The translations under genes and the position numbers were made by a program. Positions 18,525 to 27,280 of a DNA stretch of 64,000 nt are shown here, in pieces. Every line of letters begins with the position of its first letter. Within the stretch, counting starts at the first letter, position 1. The notes below the pieces were generated by a model. The model was not told where the DNA came from. It saw only the letters and a program-made list of their open reading frames with translations, and did not search any database. Source of the DNA: Rothia dentocariosa ATCC 17931. Lineage in GTDB: Bacteria; Actinomycetota; Actinomycetes; Actinomycetales; Micrococcaceae. The stretch is taken from assembly GCF_000164695.2 (NCBI RefSeq), contig NC_014643.1, forward strand, positions 2,046,001 to 2,110,000, written 5' to 3'.

Positions 18525-19628
18525 TTAATAGTTAAAGAACCTGGATTGGATAGATAAAAAGAGAGATTTATCATTTTCTAAAGATTTATGAATGAGAGTT
18601 TGTTGGGAAATTATTTTTGAAACCTTCCGAGAAAACCTGTTCTGTTTCCTGATTGGAGGGACGGGAACTTTTATGTTTTCAACACCCCTTTTGGATATCT
18701 CTTTGAAAGTTGCACCAACGCCTAAGCTTTGTATGTATTTCATGTGGGATTTGAGCCAGAAGAGAAGATAGAGGTTTGTTATTTCTTCTCCTGGAACAAT
18801 ACTCTTGAAACCCTGGTTAGTCGCCATGGGGACTGTATTTATTGCCAAATGGCCGATTGGCGCGCGAGAACTCATCATAACAGATCCGATCGGCAGAAGG
18901 ACTGCCGAACTATTTTTTAACCCAGTATCAGTTATTTTACGTGACGAAGAGCTAAAATAAATACCTTCATGTTGACCGAGATCGGCGGGGGTTACCCATT
19001 CAATATTTCCGTTCCAATACTCTTGAACAGAGCTACGAGGAGTACCACCTGATAAAACTGTAGCTATTTCTTTTAACGGTTTATGTGGATAATCTTCTGC
19101 GTGGAAGCTATCTTTGAAAAATGATATTAGAAGCTCATCTAGGGTGGTAAGCTGGTGTTCGCGTGCCTCCTGAATTGATTTTGCTTTGTCTAGAATAGCA
19201 ACAATACGCTTTTGCTCTTCTAGCGGGGGAAGAGGAACATCTAGTGACTCTAGAATTACACGGTCTAGGTGAGGAATTGTTGCCCCTTTAGTTTTAGCAC
19301 GGAGATAACTTTGCTTGGAGGCTATAAAGTGACCTAGATATGCTGTATCAATGAGTTCTTCCTGCTGTATTCGTAACACCATAAGGGTACTACCAACAGA
19401 ACCTTTTAAACCATGCGATGTAGTACCAGCATTTGCTCCGTCCCAGGCGATGATAACGTCATTAGGAACAGCTAATAATTCTTTTTTATCAGCTGGGCAA
19501 TAACGAGGTTTGGCCCCAGGACGTAAATCACTAATCTGCAGAGAGCGACGGTAACCTTCGATTGGTTCATTAACAATTTCAAGAGGTTTACGCCCTTTGT
19601 AGAGCTTTACAAGATCCCCTAGACGCAT
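18525..19628 (-). CDS. hsdS: Type I restriction-modification specificity subunit
   Basis: 367 residues with the two-repeat layout of HsdS. A first target-recognition domain ends in VPLPPLEEQKRIVAILDKA, followed by a conserved helix. A second domain starts at PLKEIATVLSGGTPRS and ends in KVPVPPIRKQNRFSRKV with a last helix. The protein selects the bipartite DNA sequence methylated by HsdM and cut by HsdR. The ATG overlaps the hsdM stop (TAATG). The coding sequence is more AT-rich than hsdM, as is common for S genes that are exchanged between strains. The recognised sequence cannot be predicted from this reading. Confidence 0.92.
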   Translation of the reverse strand: MRLGDLVKLYKGRKPLEIVNEPIEGYRRSLQISDLRPGAKPRYCPADKKELLAVPNDVIIAWDGANAGTTSHGLKGSVGSTLMVLRIQQEELIDTAYLGHFIASKQSYLRAKTKGATIPHLDRVILESLDVPLPPLEEQKRIVAILDKAKSIQEAREHQLTTLDELLISFFKDSFHAEDYPHKPLKEIATVLSGGTPRSSVQEYWNGNIEWVTPADLGQHEGIYFSSSSRKITDTGLKNSSAVLLPIGSVMMSSRAPIGHLAINTVPMATNQGFKSIVPGEEITNLYLLFWLKSHMKYIQSLGVGATFKEISKRGVENIKVPVPPIRKQNRFSRKVSKIISQQTLIHKSLENDKSLFLSIQSRFFNY

Positions 19629-21136
19629 TACTTAAGCAACTCCTTTAGCTCCGCCATAGAAACACGAATCTGCTCGTCCAGGTTCTCCAGTTCGGCAATG
19701 ATTTCGGTGGGGGAGCGGTACTCCACCTCTTCGTACTGTATCTCCTTGTACCGGTTCAGCGACAGGTCATAACCTTGCTCCGCGATTTCACTCTTCGGCA
19801 CGCAGAATGACTGCTCGGTGCGTGCACGCTCATGCTCAGCCTTAGCTGCCTGCTCATCGTCCCCACGTAGTGCAGTCCACCGCTTCAAGACATCAGGAAG
19901 GTCATTTGCTTTTACTGGTGCACGTTTATCATCCAGGCTAAACCCGTCAGCCTGCACATCATAAAACCACACATCATCCGTGCCGCCCGAATTCGTTTTT
20001 GTGAAAAACAAAATCGCCGTAGAGACACCCGCATACGGCTTAAATACGCCCGACGGAAGACTCACCACCGCATCCAGCTTCTGATCCTCAACCAGCATCT
20101 TCCGCAGCTTCTTATGCGCCGTTGATGAGCCAAACAGTACACCATCCGGCACAATCGCTGCCGCCCGGCCGCCTGGCTTAAGCAACCGCAAAAACAGCGC
20201 CAAGAATAGCAGCTCTGTTTTCTTTGTCTTTACCGTAGACTGTAAATCACGGGCCGTCTGCTCATAATCTATAGACCCCGTAAACGGAGGGTTTGCCAAA
20301 ATCAACGAATACTTCTCAGATTCACCCGCCGCCCCTTCGGAGAGCGAATCTCGGTACTCCACCAGCGGGTTCTTCACCCCGTGCATCAGCAGATTCATAC
20401 TCGCAATACGCAGCATCGTCGAATCGAAATCAAACCCGTGGAACATATCGTTGTGGTAATGGCGTAACGCTACCGTGTTCGTAAGCTCCTGTACCGAATG
20501 TTCACGCACATATTCGTTCGCAGCCACCAAGAACCCTGCCGTACCGCACGCTGGGTCACAGATCGTATCAGCTGCGGTAGGAGCCACCATATCTACCATC
20601 AGGTGAATAATATGGCGAGGTGTACGGAACTGCCCATTCGTTCCCGAAGCTGCAATCTTCGAAAGCATGTACTCGTAAATATCGCCATTCGTATCCCGAT
20701 CATCCATCGGAATAGCAGATAGCGGATCAACTACTTTCGCCAACAGCGCCGGGGTAGGAATCGTAAAACGAGCCTCACGCATATGCTGGGTGTAGCTCGA
20801 AGACTCACCACCGAGCCGAGCACCTAACCCCTTAATAAACGGAAATACTCCATTCGCCACGGTCTCATACATGGCCGCAGGAGACTCGTTCTTGAAATTA
20901 TGCCAGCGCAGATTCTCATCCTCTGGGCGGAACACAGGGTCTTCAAGAACGTAGTTAGGATCATGAACTCGAATAGAATTCGCCATCTCTTCTTGGCGTA
21001 ACTGCTCATCATCGAGAAAACGCACAAAAAGAAGGTAGGTGATCTGCTCCATCACCTCAAGTGGATTAGAAATACCGCCTGACCAAAAAGAATCCCAAAT
21101 GCGGTCAATCTTGCTCTTAATATCTCGGGTAATCAC
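19628..21136 (-). CDS. hsdM: Type I DNA methyltransferase, M subunit
   Basis: 502 residues, normal length. An N-terminal HsdM_N helical domain (~1-130) is followed by an N6-adenine methylase core with the AdoMet motif DPACGTAGF at 194-202 and the catalytic NPPF at 282-285. It transfers methyl groups to adenine in the sequence chosen by HsdS. It is first in the hsd cluster. The start is GTG 21136 with no Shine-Dalgarno sequence; TACAAT ends eight bases before it, so the mRNA may be leaderless. Intact in all motifs. Confidence 0.93.
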   Translation of the reverse strand: MITRDIKSKIDRIWDSFWSGGISNPLEVMEQITYLLFVRFLDDEQLRQEEMANSIRVHDPNYVLEDPVFRPEDENLRWHNFKNESPAAMYETVANGVFPFIKGLGARLGGESSSYTQHMREARFTIPTPALLAKVVDPLSAIPMDDRDTNGDIYEYMLSKIAASGTNGQFRTPRHIIHLMVDMVAPTAADTICDPACGTAGFLVAANEYVREHSVQELTNTVALRHYHNDMFHGFDFDSTMLRIASMNLLMHGVKNPLVEYRDSLSEGAAGESEKYSLILANPPFTGSIDYEQTARDLQSTVKTKKTELLFLALFLRLLKPGGRAAAIVPDGVLFGSSTAHKKLRKMLVEDQKLDAVVSLPSGVFKPYAGVSTAILFFTKTNSGGTDDVWFYDVQADGFSLDDKRAPVKANDLPDVLKRWTALRGDDEQAAKAEHERARTEQSFCVPKSEIAEQGYDLSLNRYKEIQYEEVEYRSPTEIIAELENLDEQIRVSMAELKELLK

Positions 21137-21150
21137 AAAAGATAATTGTA
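21137..21150 (-). promoter_or_regulatory. Candidate -10 element for leaderless hsdM mRNA
   Basis: On the minus strand TACAAT (21150-21145) is followed by eight bases and then the GTG start. No purine-rich ribosome site fits in between. This spacing is what leaderless actinobacterial transcripts show. No clear -35 is visible. Confidence 0.4.
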
Positions 21151-21240
21151 CCGCTCAGAACACCTACGTGCTCTGCTGTCCGTCACCATAGTGGGCAAGG
21201 TATCCATTACGAAACCTGTAGCTGTCCTTCTTGCTCACGT

Positions 21241-21303
21241 AAAAAGGCTCTTTATCCAAATAAAGCGTATTTTTCACCGCTTGATTTGGATAAAGAGCCT
21301 TTT
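21241..21303. repeat. Long hairpin repeat, copy 2
   Basis: AAAAAGGCTCTTTATCC pairs with GGATAAAGAGCCTTTT, and the inner arms extend the stem to about 27 pairs with one mismatch. The sequence matches copy 1 (13135-13200) at all but about one position in the shared stretch. Here it follows the end of the quinone-reductase gene that reads towards it, so it can serve as that gene's terminator. It lies upstream of hsdM. Confidence 0.85.
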
Positions 21304-21322
21304 AGCAAGTAGGTAGAAGGGA

Positions 21323-21871
21323 CTATGCCCCCAGAGCCTCCAGACGCTCAATCAGGCGCTTGCCGTGATCCTCACCGATGGCGCGAGCAACAGCGGGGTT
21401 ATCGGGGTCGCCAGTGGTGCCGTAGCTGTATAGTGGCTCCTCAAGAGGCATACCGGTAAACGCTGCGGTGTTCTCAAACTCGGTCAACGTGGCAGATACG
21501 TCGCGTGGCAGCATGGTGCGGTAGACGTCTTCAATAGCGCCAGCGGTTGCAGAGATCAGAAGCTTCTTACCCTGCAAAGCGGTGCCGTTTTCTCCATACG
21601 CGAAGCCGTACTCGAAAACGTCGTCAATCCACTGCTTCAGCAGAGAAGAAATTGAATACCACATCACCGGGAACTGCAGAACGATGACGTCTGCTTCCAC
21701 AAGTGCCTTCTGCTCAGCAGATACGTCAAACTTACCGTTTACACGCAGCTTGTCGAGCTCACGAATCTTGACGTTATCGCCGAACCGTGCCCGCACGGCA
21801 TCAAGAATAGCCTTGTTAGCGTTAGAAGTCGTAAGGTCAGGGTGCCCCGAAATAATCAGGATATTAGACAT
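21323..21871 (-). CDS. NAD(P)H quinone oxidoreductase, flavodoxin-like fold (copy A)
   Basis: 182 residues from ATG 21871 (MSNILIISGHPDL). The frame also has an ATG two codons earlier, but alignment with the paralogue upstream, including the shared GATTGGAT leader, favours the second ATG. SGHPDLTTSNANK is the FMN-phosphate loop. FPVMWYSISSLLKQWIDDVFEYGFAYG is the signature of the MdaB/YwrO/KefF-type NAD(P)H:quinone oxidoreductases. It is expected to be a cytoplasmic two-electron reductase of quinones or electrophiles. It follows its paralogue 250 bases downstream on the same strand. Substrate unknown. Confidence 0.85.
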   Translation of the reverse strand: MSNILIISGHPDLTTSNANKAILDAVRARFGDNVKIRELDKLRVNGKFDVSAEQKALVEADVIVLQFPVMWYSISSLLKQWIDDVFEYGFAYGENGTALQGKKLLISATAGAIEDVYRTMLPRDVSATLTEFENTAAFTGMPLEEPLYSYGTTGDPDNPAVARAIGEDHGKRLIERLEALGA

Positions 21872-22124
21872 AGTCATCCAATCTATTAAACATCAGAATC
21901 ATGAGCTTGTGAGTGCTGATTCAAGTATAAGCTCAAGTTTGCCACCTTCGTATATTAGCACGCTATTCCCTATGTCTGCCTGTGAACATTATGCCGAATC
22001 TAATACATACTGCTAACAAGCTTTTAGTTTTCCAGAAGATGTACGATGCACAACATTACCCATAAAATGCATGACAAATACCTAATGCGATGGCGCCGAA
22101 AAAGAAAATAGCAACCGCAATATA

Positions 22125-22673
22125 CTAAGCCCGCAAGGATTCTAACCTAGCGATGAGCTTGGTGCCATGATTCTCACCAATAGCCCGTACCGCTGCGGTA
22201 TTCCCCGGATCACTTGATGCGCCGTAGCTGAAAATAGGTTCTTCCAACTCCATACCCGTGAAAGCGGCAGTATTCCCAAAATCGGCGTATGTGGTTGTGA
22301 GCTCATACGGCAAAGCATCACGGTACATATTCTCGGGAGCTCCCGCAGTCGCAGAAATCAAGAGCTTCTTACCGCGCAGCGCCGTGCCTTGCGGACCGTA
22401 TGCAAAGCCATACTCGAAAACGTCATCAATCCACTGTTTCAACAAACCCGGCACCGAATACCAGTACACAGGGAACTGAAGCACTACGATATCTGCTTCC
22501 GCGAGTGCCTTCCGCTCGGCTGGAACATCGAATTTACCATTCACGTACAGCTTGTCGAGTTCACGCATGTTTATCGCATCGCCAAAATGGTTTTTTACGG
22601 CATCAAGAACCGTCTTATTTGCGGTGGAATCTGGCAGGTTCGGGTGACCTGAAATAACAAGAATCTTTGACAT
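22125..22673 (-). CDS. NAD(P)H quinone oxidoreductase, flavodoxin-like fold (copy B)
   Basis: 182 residues, strongly similar over its full length to the next gene downstream: SGHPNLPDSTANK loop, INMRELDKLYVNGKFDVPAE, FPVYWYSVPGLLKQWIDDVFEYGFAYG. The two arose by tandem duplication, as their leaders also match (GATTGGAT just before the start). Expected function is FMN-dependent NAD(P)H oxidation with a quinone or similar acceptor. The main differences lie in the second half of the protein, where substrate contacts are made, so the copies may differ in specificity (inference). Confidence 0.85.
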   Translation of the reverse strand: MSKILVISGHPNLPDSTANKTVLDAVKNHFGDAINMRELDKLYVNGKFDVPAERKALAEADIVVLQFPVYWYSVPGLLKQWIDDVFEYGFAYGPQGTALRGKKLLISATAGAPENMYRDALPYELTTTYADFGNTAAFTGMELEEPIFSYGASSDPGNTAAVRAIGENHGTKLIARLESLRA

Positions 22674-22796
22674 GATAAATCCAATCTGTGTGCGATAAAC
22701 AGGAAAGTTAGGAATCCAATATATCGAGCCTCAAGTAGAGCTGCTAGGTTCCTTGCTTATTTTCACGATTTCTACGCCCTGAGGTGAATAGGTTAA

Positions 22797-22859
22797 AGAA
22801 ATATCCGGAACAAGCTATATTCTCCGAGTCTGTGGGAAAGAACTGTTCCGGATATTTCT
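22797..22859 (-). terminator. Terminator downstream of SPFH gene
   Basis: AGAAATATCCGGAACA (22797-22812) pairs perfectly with TGTTCCGGATATTTCT (22844-22859). It lies just after the stop of the minus-strand SPFH gene; the transcript would end in TTTCTTTAA. Confidence 0.6.
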
Positions 22860-22882
22860 GTGATATTTATCGAAGGCTGCTG

Positions 22883-23668
22883 TTACTTTTCCTCGTGAGA
22901 AGCACCCTTCAAAGCCCCCATAAGCGGTCCCACAATATCCAGCGGAAGCGGGAAAACAACCGTCGAATTCTGATCAGCACCCAACTCCAAGAGAGTCTGC
23001 AAATACCGTAACTGTAACGAAGCCGGTGAATCACTGAGAATGTCAGAAGCCTCCTTAAGTTGAGATGAAGCCTCAAGCTCACCACGTGCCGAAATGATCT
23101 TGGCGCGGCGTTCACGCTCAGCCTCAGCCTCACGAGCCATTGCGCGCTGCATAGCCTCAGGAATCTCAATATCCTTGATCTCAACCAGCTCGACTTTAAT
23201 ACCCCACGGGCGGGTGCGTGAATCAATAATGCTCTGCAAATCCGCATTCAAATCATCACGATGCGCCAGCAAAGTATCAAGATCCACACGCCCCAACAGC
23301 GAACGTAGCGTAGTCTGAGCGATCTGAGAAGTAGCGATCGGGTAGTTTTCGACCTCAAGTACGGCGTCTTTTGCACTAATCACACGGAAAAGTACTACCG
23401 CGTTCACGCGCGCAGGAACGTTATCTTTTGTGATAACTTCCTGCGGGGGAATGGTCAGCGTAATCACACGCATGTCCACGCGCTGCAGCGAATCGATGAG
23501 CGGAACCACCAGGTTAATGCCAGGTTTTAGCTCGGAACGCAGATGACCGAAGCGGAAAGAAATACCGCGCTGATATTCAGGGATAACCCGAAGGGTACGA
23601 ATAATCAGAAAAGCGACGATTACAAGAATCGGAATAACAATCGAAAGAATGGTAAGAGAATCCATCAT
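22883..23668 (-). CDS. SPFH/band 7 (slipin-like) membrane protein
   Basis: About 261 residues from the ATG-ATG pair at 23668/23665, chosen because AGAGGA lies just upstream and the hydrophobic segment (LTILSIVIPILVIVAFLIIR) then begins at the N-terminus. The frame itself extends 30 codons further. The SPFH domain follows: VIPEYQRGISFRFG, LKPGINLVVPLID, and ITLTIPPQEVITKDNVPARVNA. Then comes a coiled coil (AMQRAMAREAEAERERRAKIISARGE). It is a slipin-type scaffold of the cytoplasmic membrane, often thought to organise lipid domains or proteases. No NfeD partner is adjacent. Monocistronic by its terminator. Confidence 0.88.
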   Translation of the reverse strand: MMDSLTILSIVIPILVIVAFLIIRTLRVIPEYQRGISFRFGHLRSELKPGINLVVPLIDSLQRVDMRVITLTIPPQEVITKDNVPARVNAVVLFRVISAKDAVLEVENYPIATSQIAQTTLRSLLGRVDLDTLLAHRDDLNADLQSIIDSRTRPWGIKVELVEIKDIEIPEAMQRAMAREAEAERERRAKIISARGELEASSQLKEASDILSDSPASLQLRYLQTLLELGADQNSTVVFPLPLDIVGPLMGALKGASHEEK

Positions 23669-23823
23669 GTCCTCTAAAGATACGTTGGTAACGGTCAGTG
23701 GGAATGACCTGTGTAGATGCGTGATGAGAAAAAATCTAGATGCGGTGACAATACGCACCCCGATCTCTAGGTTACCGATTCATCAACGACGGTACCTTAG
23801 AAACCGGGGCGCGCATCCTCACA

Positions 23824-24633
23824 CTAACGAGAGACTTCTTCGAGATTCTGCTCCTGAATAACCTCTGCGGTAGTTTTATGCAGACGTGGGGTAGAAGTCC
23901 CCTCGCCGCTCCACGCCGGACGATCAGGATCAATCTGCGAAGAACGCACAGGCAAAGTTGCAGCAGAGATTATCTGCTTACGAGCATCGTCGGTGCGGCG
24001 CTTACGCTCATTGCCAATACCGCCCCACTTAGCGGCAAACCTATCCATCTTAACCGCCACCGATTCATCCGCAGTAGACCCAGGAATATGTTTAGGATCT
24101 GCCACAAAGTTCTCAGGTGACTTAATGAGCTTGATAGCCAAGGGATAGGTGAGTGATAAGCAAGCCACAATAACGGCGGCTTCCACCAGTAGCTCCAGGG
24201 GAGCATGCCAGGCCAGAGCCGTAGCACCCATGATAATAGGACCGAAAAGCGCAACCGTCACGGCAAGACCGCGATGGAACTTACCCGACTCCGAGTAAGG
24301 CCACTCATCAACCTCACGCGTAAGTTCACGGCCATTAGACGAGACGGTGCAAGTGTCCTTAATAGGGCAGGTATTGCACACGCTCGGCTTGGCGCGGTAG
24401 CGCATCACACGATTATCCGTATCAAACGCTACCGGCCATAGCCACTGATCCTCGGGGCAGAGCCACGCATCGTTACTCTCGTGGTAGGTGAACCCGAAAG
24501 TCCGGGATGCCACGAAACGTTGGCTTGTGCGCTTAGCAAGAATATCGAAGCCCCACCCGACGGCGACTAGCCCCAGCGCATAAACGCTGGATAGCCACAC
24601 CATCAGGGATACTCCGGCAATTTGCTCAGGCAT
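23824..24633 (-). CDS. Membrane protein with four-cysteine cytoplasmic-type motif, next to nitric oxide reductase
   Basis: 269 residues. A membrane segment (~8-30), then a soluble stretch with Cys 59 (WLCPEDQWLWP), Cys 86, Cys 89 and Cys 95 (VCNTCPIKDTC), then two membrane segments (~123-143, 148-169) and a long basic/acidic tail. The C-x2-C-x5-C part with an upstream CP resembles the metal-binding motif at the end of some transposases, but here it sits on a membrane protein. The start lies 5 bases from the stop of the nitric oxide reductase gene, so the two are co-transcribed. A metal or Fe-S site that serves assembly or electron supply to the reductase is inference. I do not know a named family. 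Confidence 0.65.
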   Translation of the reverse strand: MPEQIAGVSLMVWLSSVYALGLVAVGWGFDILAKRTSQRFVASRTFGFTYHESNDAWLCPEDQWLWPVAFDTDNRVMRYRAKPSVCNTCPIKDTCTVSSNGRELTREVDEWPYSESGKFHRGLAVTVALFGPIIMGATALAWHAPLELLVEAAVIVACLSLTYPLAIKLIKSPENFVADPKHIPGSTADESVAVKMDRFAAKWGGIGNERKRRTDDARKQIISAATLPVRSSQIDPDRPAWSGEGTSTPRLHKTTAEVIQEQNLEEVSR

Positions 24634-24638
24634 GATAG

Positions 24639-27050
24639 TCAGCCTCGACGATCGCTACGGTACGGACTGGTCTGTTCGGGAAGCTCGTCAGCAGCCTTAG
24701 CACCCGCAAACTCGGCAATACGCTCGTCATCCACCAACTCGTATAGCGGCGGCTCGGGGAGCTCCAGAACGGTTTCCTTGTTCTTCTGTGAGAAGTACGA
24801 AGTTATACCCAACCATGCGAGTTTGAGCAGCGGCATGATACCAGCCAAGAAGATCACGTCGCCCGGTAAGCGTAGCCAGTCCATAATCACAGTTGAACCA
24901 TCGTGAATAAACGCGAAGGAACGGGCCTCGTAGTAGCCTTCACCCACAGACTTATACAACTGAGCGACACCCAGCGGCAGAAGCGAAATGAAGACCATCC
25001 AGATCAGGCCGATGTTCAAGGCCCAGAATGAGAACTTCAGCCCCTTCTCAGGCCATTTATTCTCAGGAATCAGGTAACGCAACGCGAACACCGCGAAGGC
25101 CAGTGCCAACATACCGTACACGCCCATCATAGAGCCGTGCGCGTGGTTTGCGGTGAGTGCGGTGCCGATTTCGTAGTACGAAACAACCGGCAGGTTGATC
25201 AGGAAGCCGAAGACACCTGCGCCCAAGAAGTTCCAGAAGCCTACAGCAATAAGGAACATCACAGCCCAACGATGCGGGAACGGCTTGGTGCGGTTGGAGT
25301 ACTGGCGAGCCCCCAACTGCATGAAGCCCCACGCCTCAACAGTCAGGAAGGTCAACGGAATAACCTCTGCTGCCGAGAAGAACGCACCGAATGCCATCTG
25401 TTCCGAAGGAGTACCAGCGAAGTAGGTGTGGTGCATAGTACCAACCACACCACCGGCGGAGTAGAGCACTGCATCCATCATGATGATGGAGATAGCGATG
25501 CGCTCGCGCACCACACCCAAGAGTACGAAGACGTAAGCAACCATCACAGTGGTGAAGAGTTCGAGGAAGTCTTCAACCCACAGGTGCACCACCCAGAAGC
25601 GCCAGAACTCGGCGACTGAGAAATGGGTGCGCTGACCAGCGAGCATACCCACGGCGTAGAACATCGGAATTGCCAGACCTGAGAAGAGGAACAACCAAGG
25701 CATGGAGGTTTTCTTCCCGCTCTTGAGGCGTGAGCTAAGGGTACGCCAAACAATGACAATCCAGATGAACATACCAGCGGTGAGCAGAATCTGGAAGAAA
25801 CGCGGCAGATCAAGGTACTCCCACTGCTGCGCAAAGATAGTGTTCTCGGGTATCCAGCCCTTTTGCGAGAACCATTCGTTGAGGAGCGAACCGAGCACCA
25901 CAATAACCACGGCCACGAAGAGGACGACGGTGAGTAGACCTTGCTTCTTCGGCTCTTTGCGGGTAATAAGCGGGGCAATGAAGATACCACCAGCTAGGAA
26001 CGCCGCAGCCGTCCAGAAGAGGGAGAGCTGTACGTGCCACGTTCGAGACACGGTGTAGGGCAGTAGCTCACCCATATTGATACCGAAGAACCCGTCTATT
26101 TCAACGCGATAGTGCTCAGTGAGAGCGCCCACCAAGGCTTGCAGGAGGAATAGAACAATAATCGTGATGAAGAAGAGTCCAGCTGCTTTCTGGGAGGGGG
26201 TGAGCTTAACTTCATCCGGCTGCCGGAAGTCAAGGACTGGGGCTTCTTCGCCATGCCAACCGATGGTGCGCGACCAACGACCATATATGGCAAACAACAA
26301 GCCGGTACCGCCAATGAGGGCGATGAGCGATAGAGCCGACCAAACCATGAGGTCTGCAGTAGGTTTATTATCAACGTTTGGTTCTGCGGGCCAGTTATTG
26401 GTGTAGGTGTAATCCTGGTTAGGACGCTCGGCGGCCGACGCCCATGCCGTCCACCCAAAGAATGCCGTCAAATCGTGCAGTTCTTCGTCGCTCTTAATAG
26501 CGTTAGGGAAAAGACCTAAGGAAGTATCACCACGGGTAAGGGTGTCCTTGTAGTGGTCTGTCATCAAGCTGAAACCCTTGGTCTGTCCTTCGGTCCAGGT
26601 AAGGGTTTTGCTGGATTCGTCGTATTTATTCTCGTGACGCCACTCGTTTTTAACGATTTCGCGCGGTTCTTGCTTGCCTTCTGAGCGGTATTTATCAACG
26701 GCGGCATCGGTGGTCTTGCGCAGGTATTCTGCGGTGAAGTCCGGACCGATGTACGCACCGTGACCCAGAACGGAGCCGTACTGCTGCAAACCGCGGCTCT
26801 GATAGAGCTCCTGACCATGCTGAATCTGCTCAGCAGTTGCGATAACTTTACCGTCATTGCCGACGATCTTATCTGGGAGCGGCATAGAGAGCGCGTAGGT
26901 GCGCATCGCCAAGACGGCCATGATGGTAAAGCCCAAGAGCATCACAAACGCTACAGCCTGTACCCAGCCTTTTCCAGCGTAGGCACCGACTGCATCCGTG
27001 CGGCGGGTGATCTTGGCGATCTCCCCACGCGTTACGGTTTTCTTAGCCAT
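24639..27050 (-). CDS. norZ: Quinol-dependent nitric oxide reductase (qNor)
   Basis: 803 residues, the length of single-subunit qNor. The N-terminus has one membrane segment and a NorC-like extracellular domain without the CxxCH heme c motif. About 12 more membrane helices form the NorB-like core. Heme and Fe-B histidines are visible in SRTWHVQLSLFW, FWVVHLWVEDF, TMHHTYFAG and TANHAHGSMMG. It reduces NO to N2O with menaquinol electrons at the cytoplasmic membrane, giving NO detoxification. There are no nitrite reductase genes in the window. GGAG lies about 10 bases upstream of the ATG. The 5' region is AT-rich and carries an iron-box-like palindrome further up. Intact. Confidence 0.95.
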   Translation of the reverse strand: MAKKTVTRGEIAKITRRTDAVGAYAGKGWVQAVAFVMLLGFTIMAVLAMRTYALSMPLPDKIVGNDGKVIATAEQIQHGQELYQSRGLQQYGSVLGHGAYIGPDFTAEYLRKTTDAAVDKYRSEGKQEPREIVKNEWRHENKYDESSKTLTWTEGQTKGFSLMTDHYKDTLTRGDTSLGLFPNAIKSDEELHDLTAFFGWTAWASAAERPNQDYTYTNNWPAEPNVDNKPTADLMVWSALSLIALIGGTGLLFAIYGRWSRTIGWHGEEAPVLDFRQPDEVKLTPSQKAAGLFFITIIVLFLLQALVGALTEHYRVEIDGFFGINMGELLPYTVSRTWHVQLSLFWTAAAFLAGGIFIAPLITRKEPKKQGLLTVVLFVAVVIVVLGSLLNEWFSQKGWIPENTIFAQQWEYLDLPRFFQILLTAGMFIWIVIVWRTLSSRLKSGKKTSMPWLFLFSGLAIPMFYAVGMLAGQRTHFSVAEFWRFWVVHLWVEDFLELFTTVMVAYVFVLLGVVRERIAISIIMMDAVLYSAGGVVGTMHHTYFAGTPSEQMAFGAFFSAAEVIPLTFLTVEAWGFMQLGARQYSNRTKPFPHRWAVMFLIAVGFWNFLGAGVFGFLINLPVVSYYEIGTALTANHAHGSMMGVYGMLALAFAVFALRYLIPENKWPEKGLKFSFWALNIGLIWMVFISLLPLGVAQLYKSVGEGYYEARSFAFIHDGSTVIMDWLRLPGDVIFLAGIMPLLKLAWLGITSYFSQKNKETVLELPEPPLYELVDDERIAEFAGAKAADELPEQTSPYRSDRRG

Positions 27051-27254
27051 TTTGATGTGTCTCCAGTGTGCGTGGATTGATTTTTGTTAGTGCTCGCGGT
27101 AAGCATCCCCATAATTAGGAAACCCACAGGGGCACTTAGTTTTATTCTTGCATTACGAATACGAATTTAGAAAGTTTACAGACATGGTGTCATTATTATG
27201 AAAGAAATTACACAGGTAAAGTAAGAATAGTTCTCATGTTGTGTATTATTTTGA

Positions 27255-27260
27255 TATAAT
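27255..27260 (+). promoter_or_regulatory. Candidate -10 hexamer TATAAT
   Basis: TATAAT stands in the AT-rich space between norZ and plsC, about 20 bases upstream of the iron-box-like palindrome. No convincing -35 is seen at 16-18 bases. It could start a plus-strand transcript into plsC with a long leader. Confidence 0.3.
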
Positions 27261-27280
27261 TTAGTGCCTCAGTTTTATGT

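Noticed and set aside
13135..21303. Integrative mobile element bounded by the hairpin repeats
   Set aside because: There is no integrase, transposase, tRNA attachment site or target duplication; the hairpins are better read as repeated terminators or recombination substrates.
24139..24380. Transposase fragment suggested by the C-x2-C-x5-C motif
   Set aside because: The reading frame is complete, has membrane segments on both sides and is co-directional with norZ; no DDE catalytic part is present.
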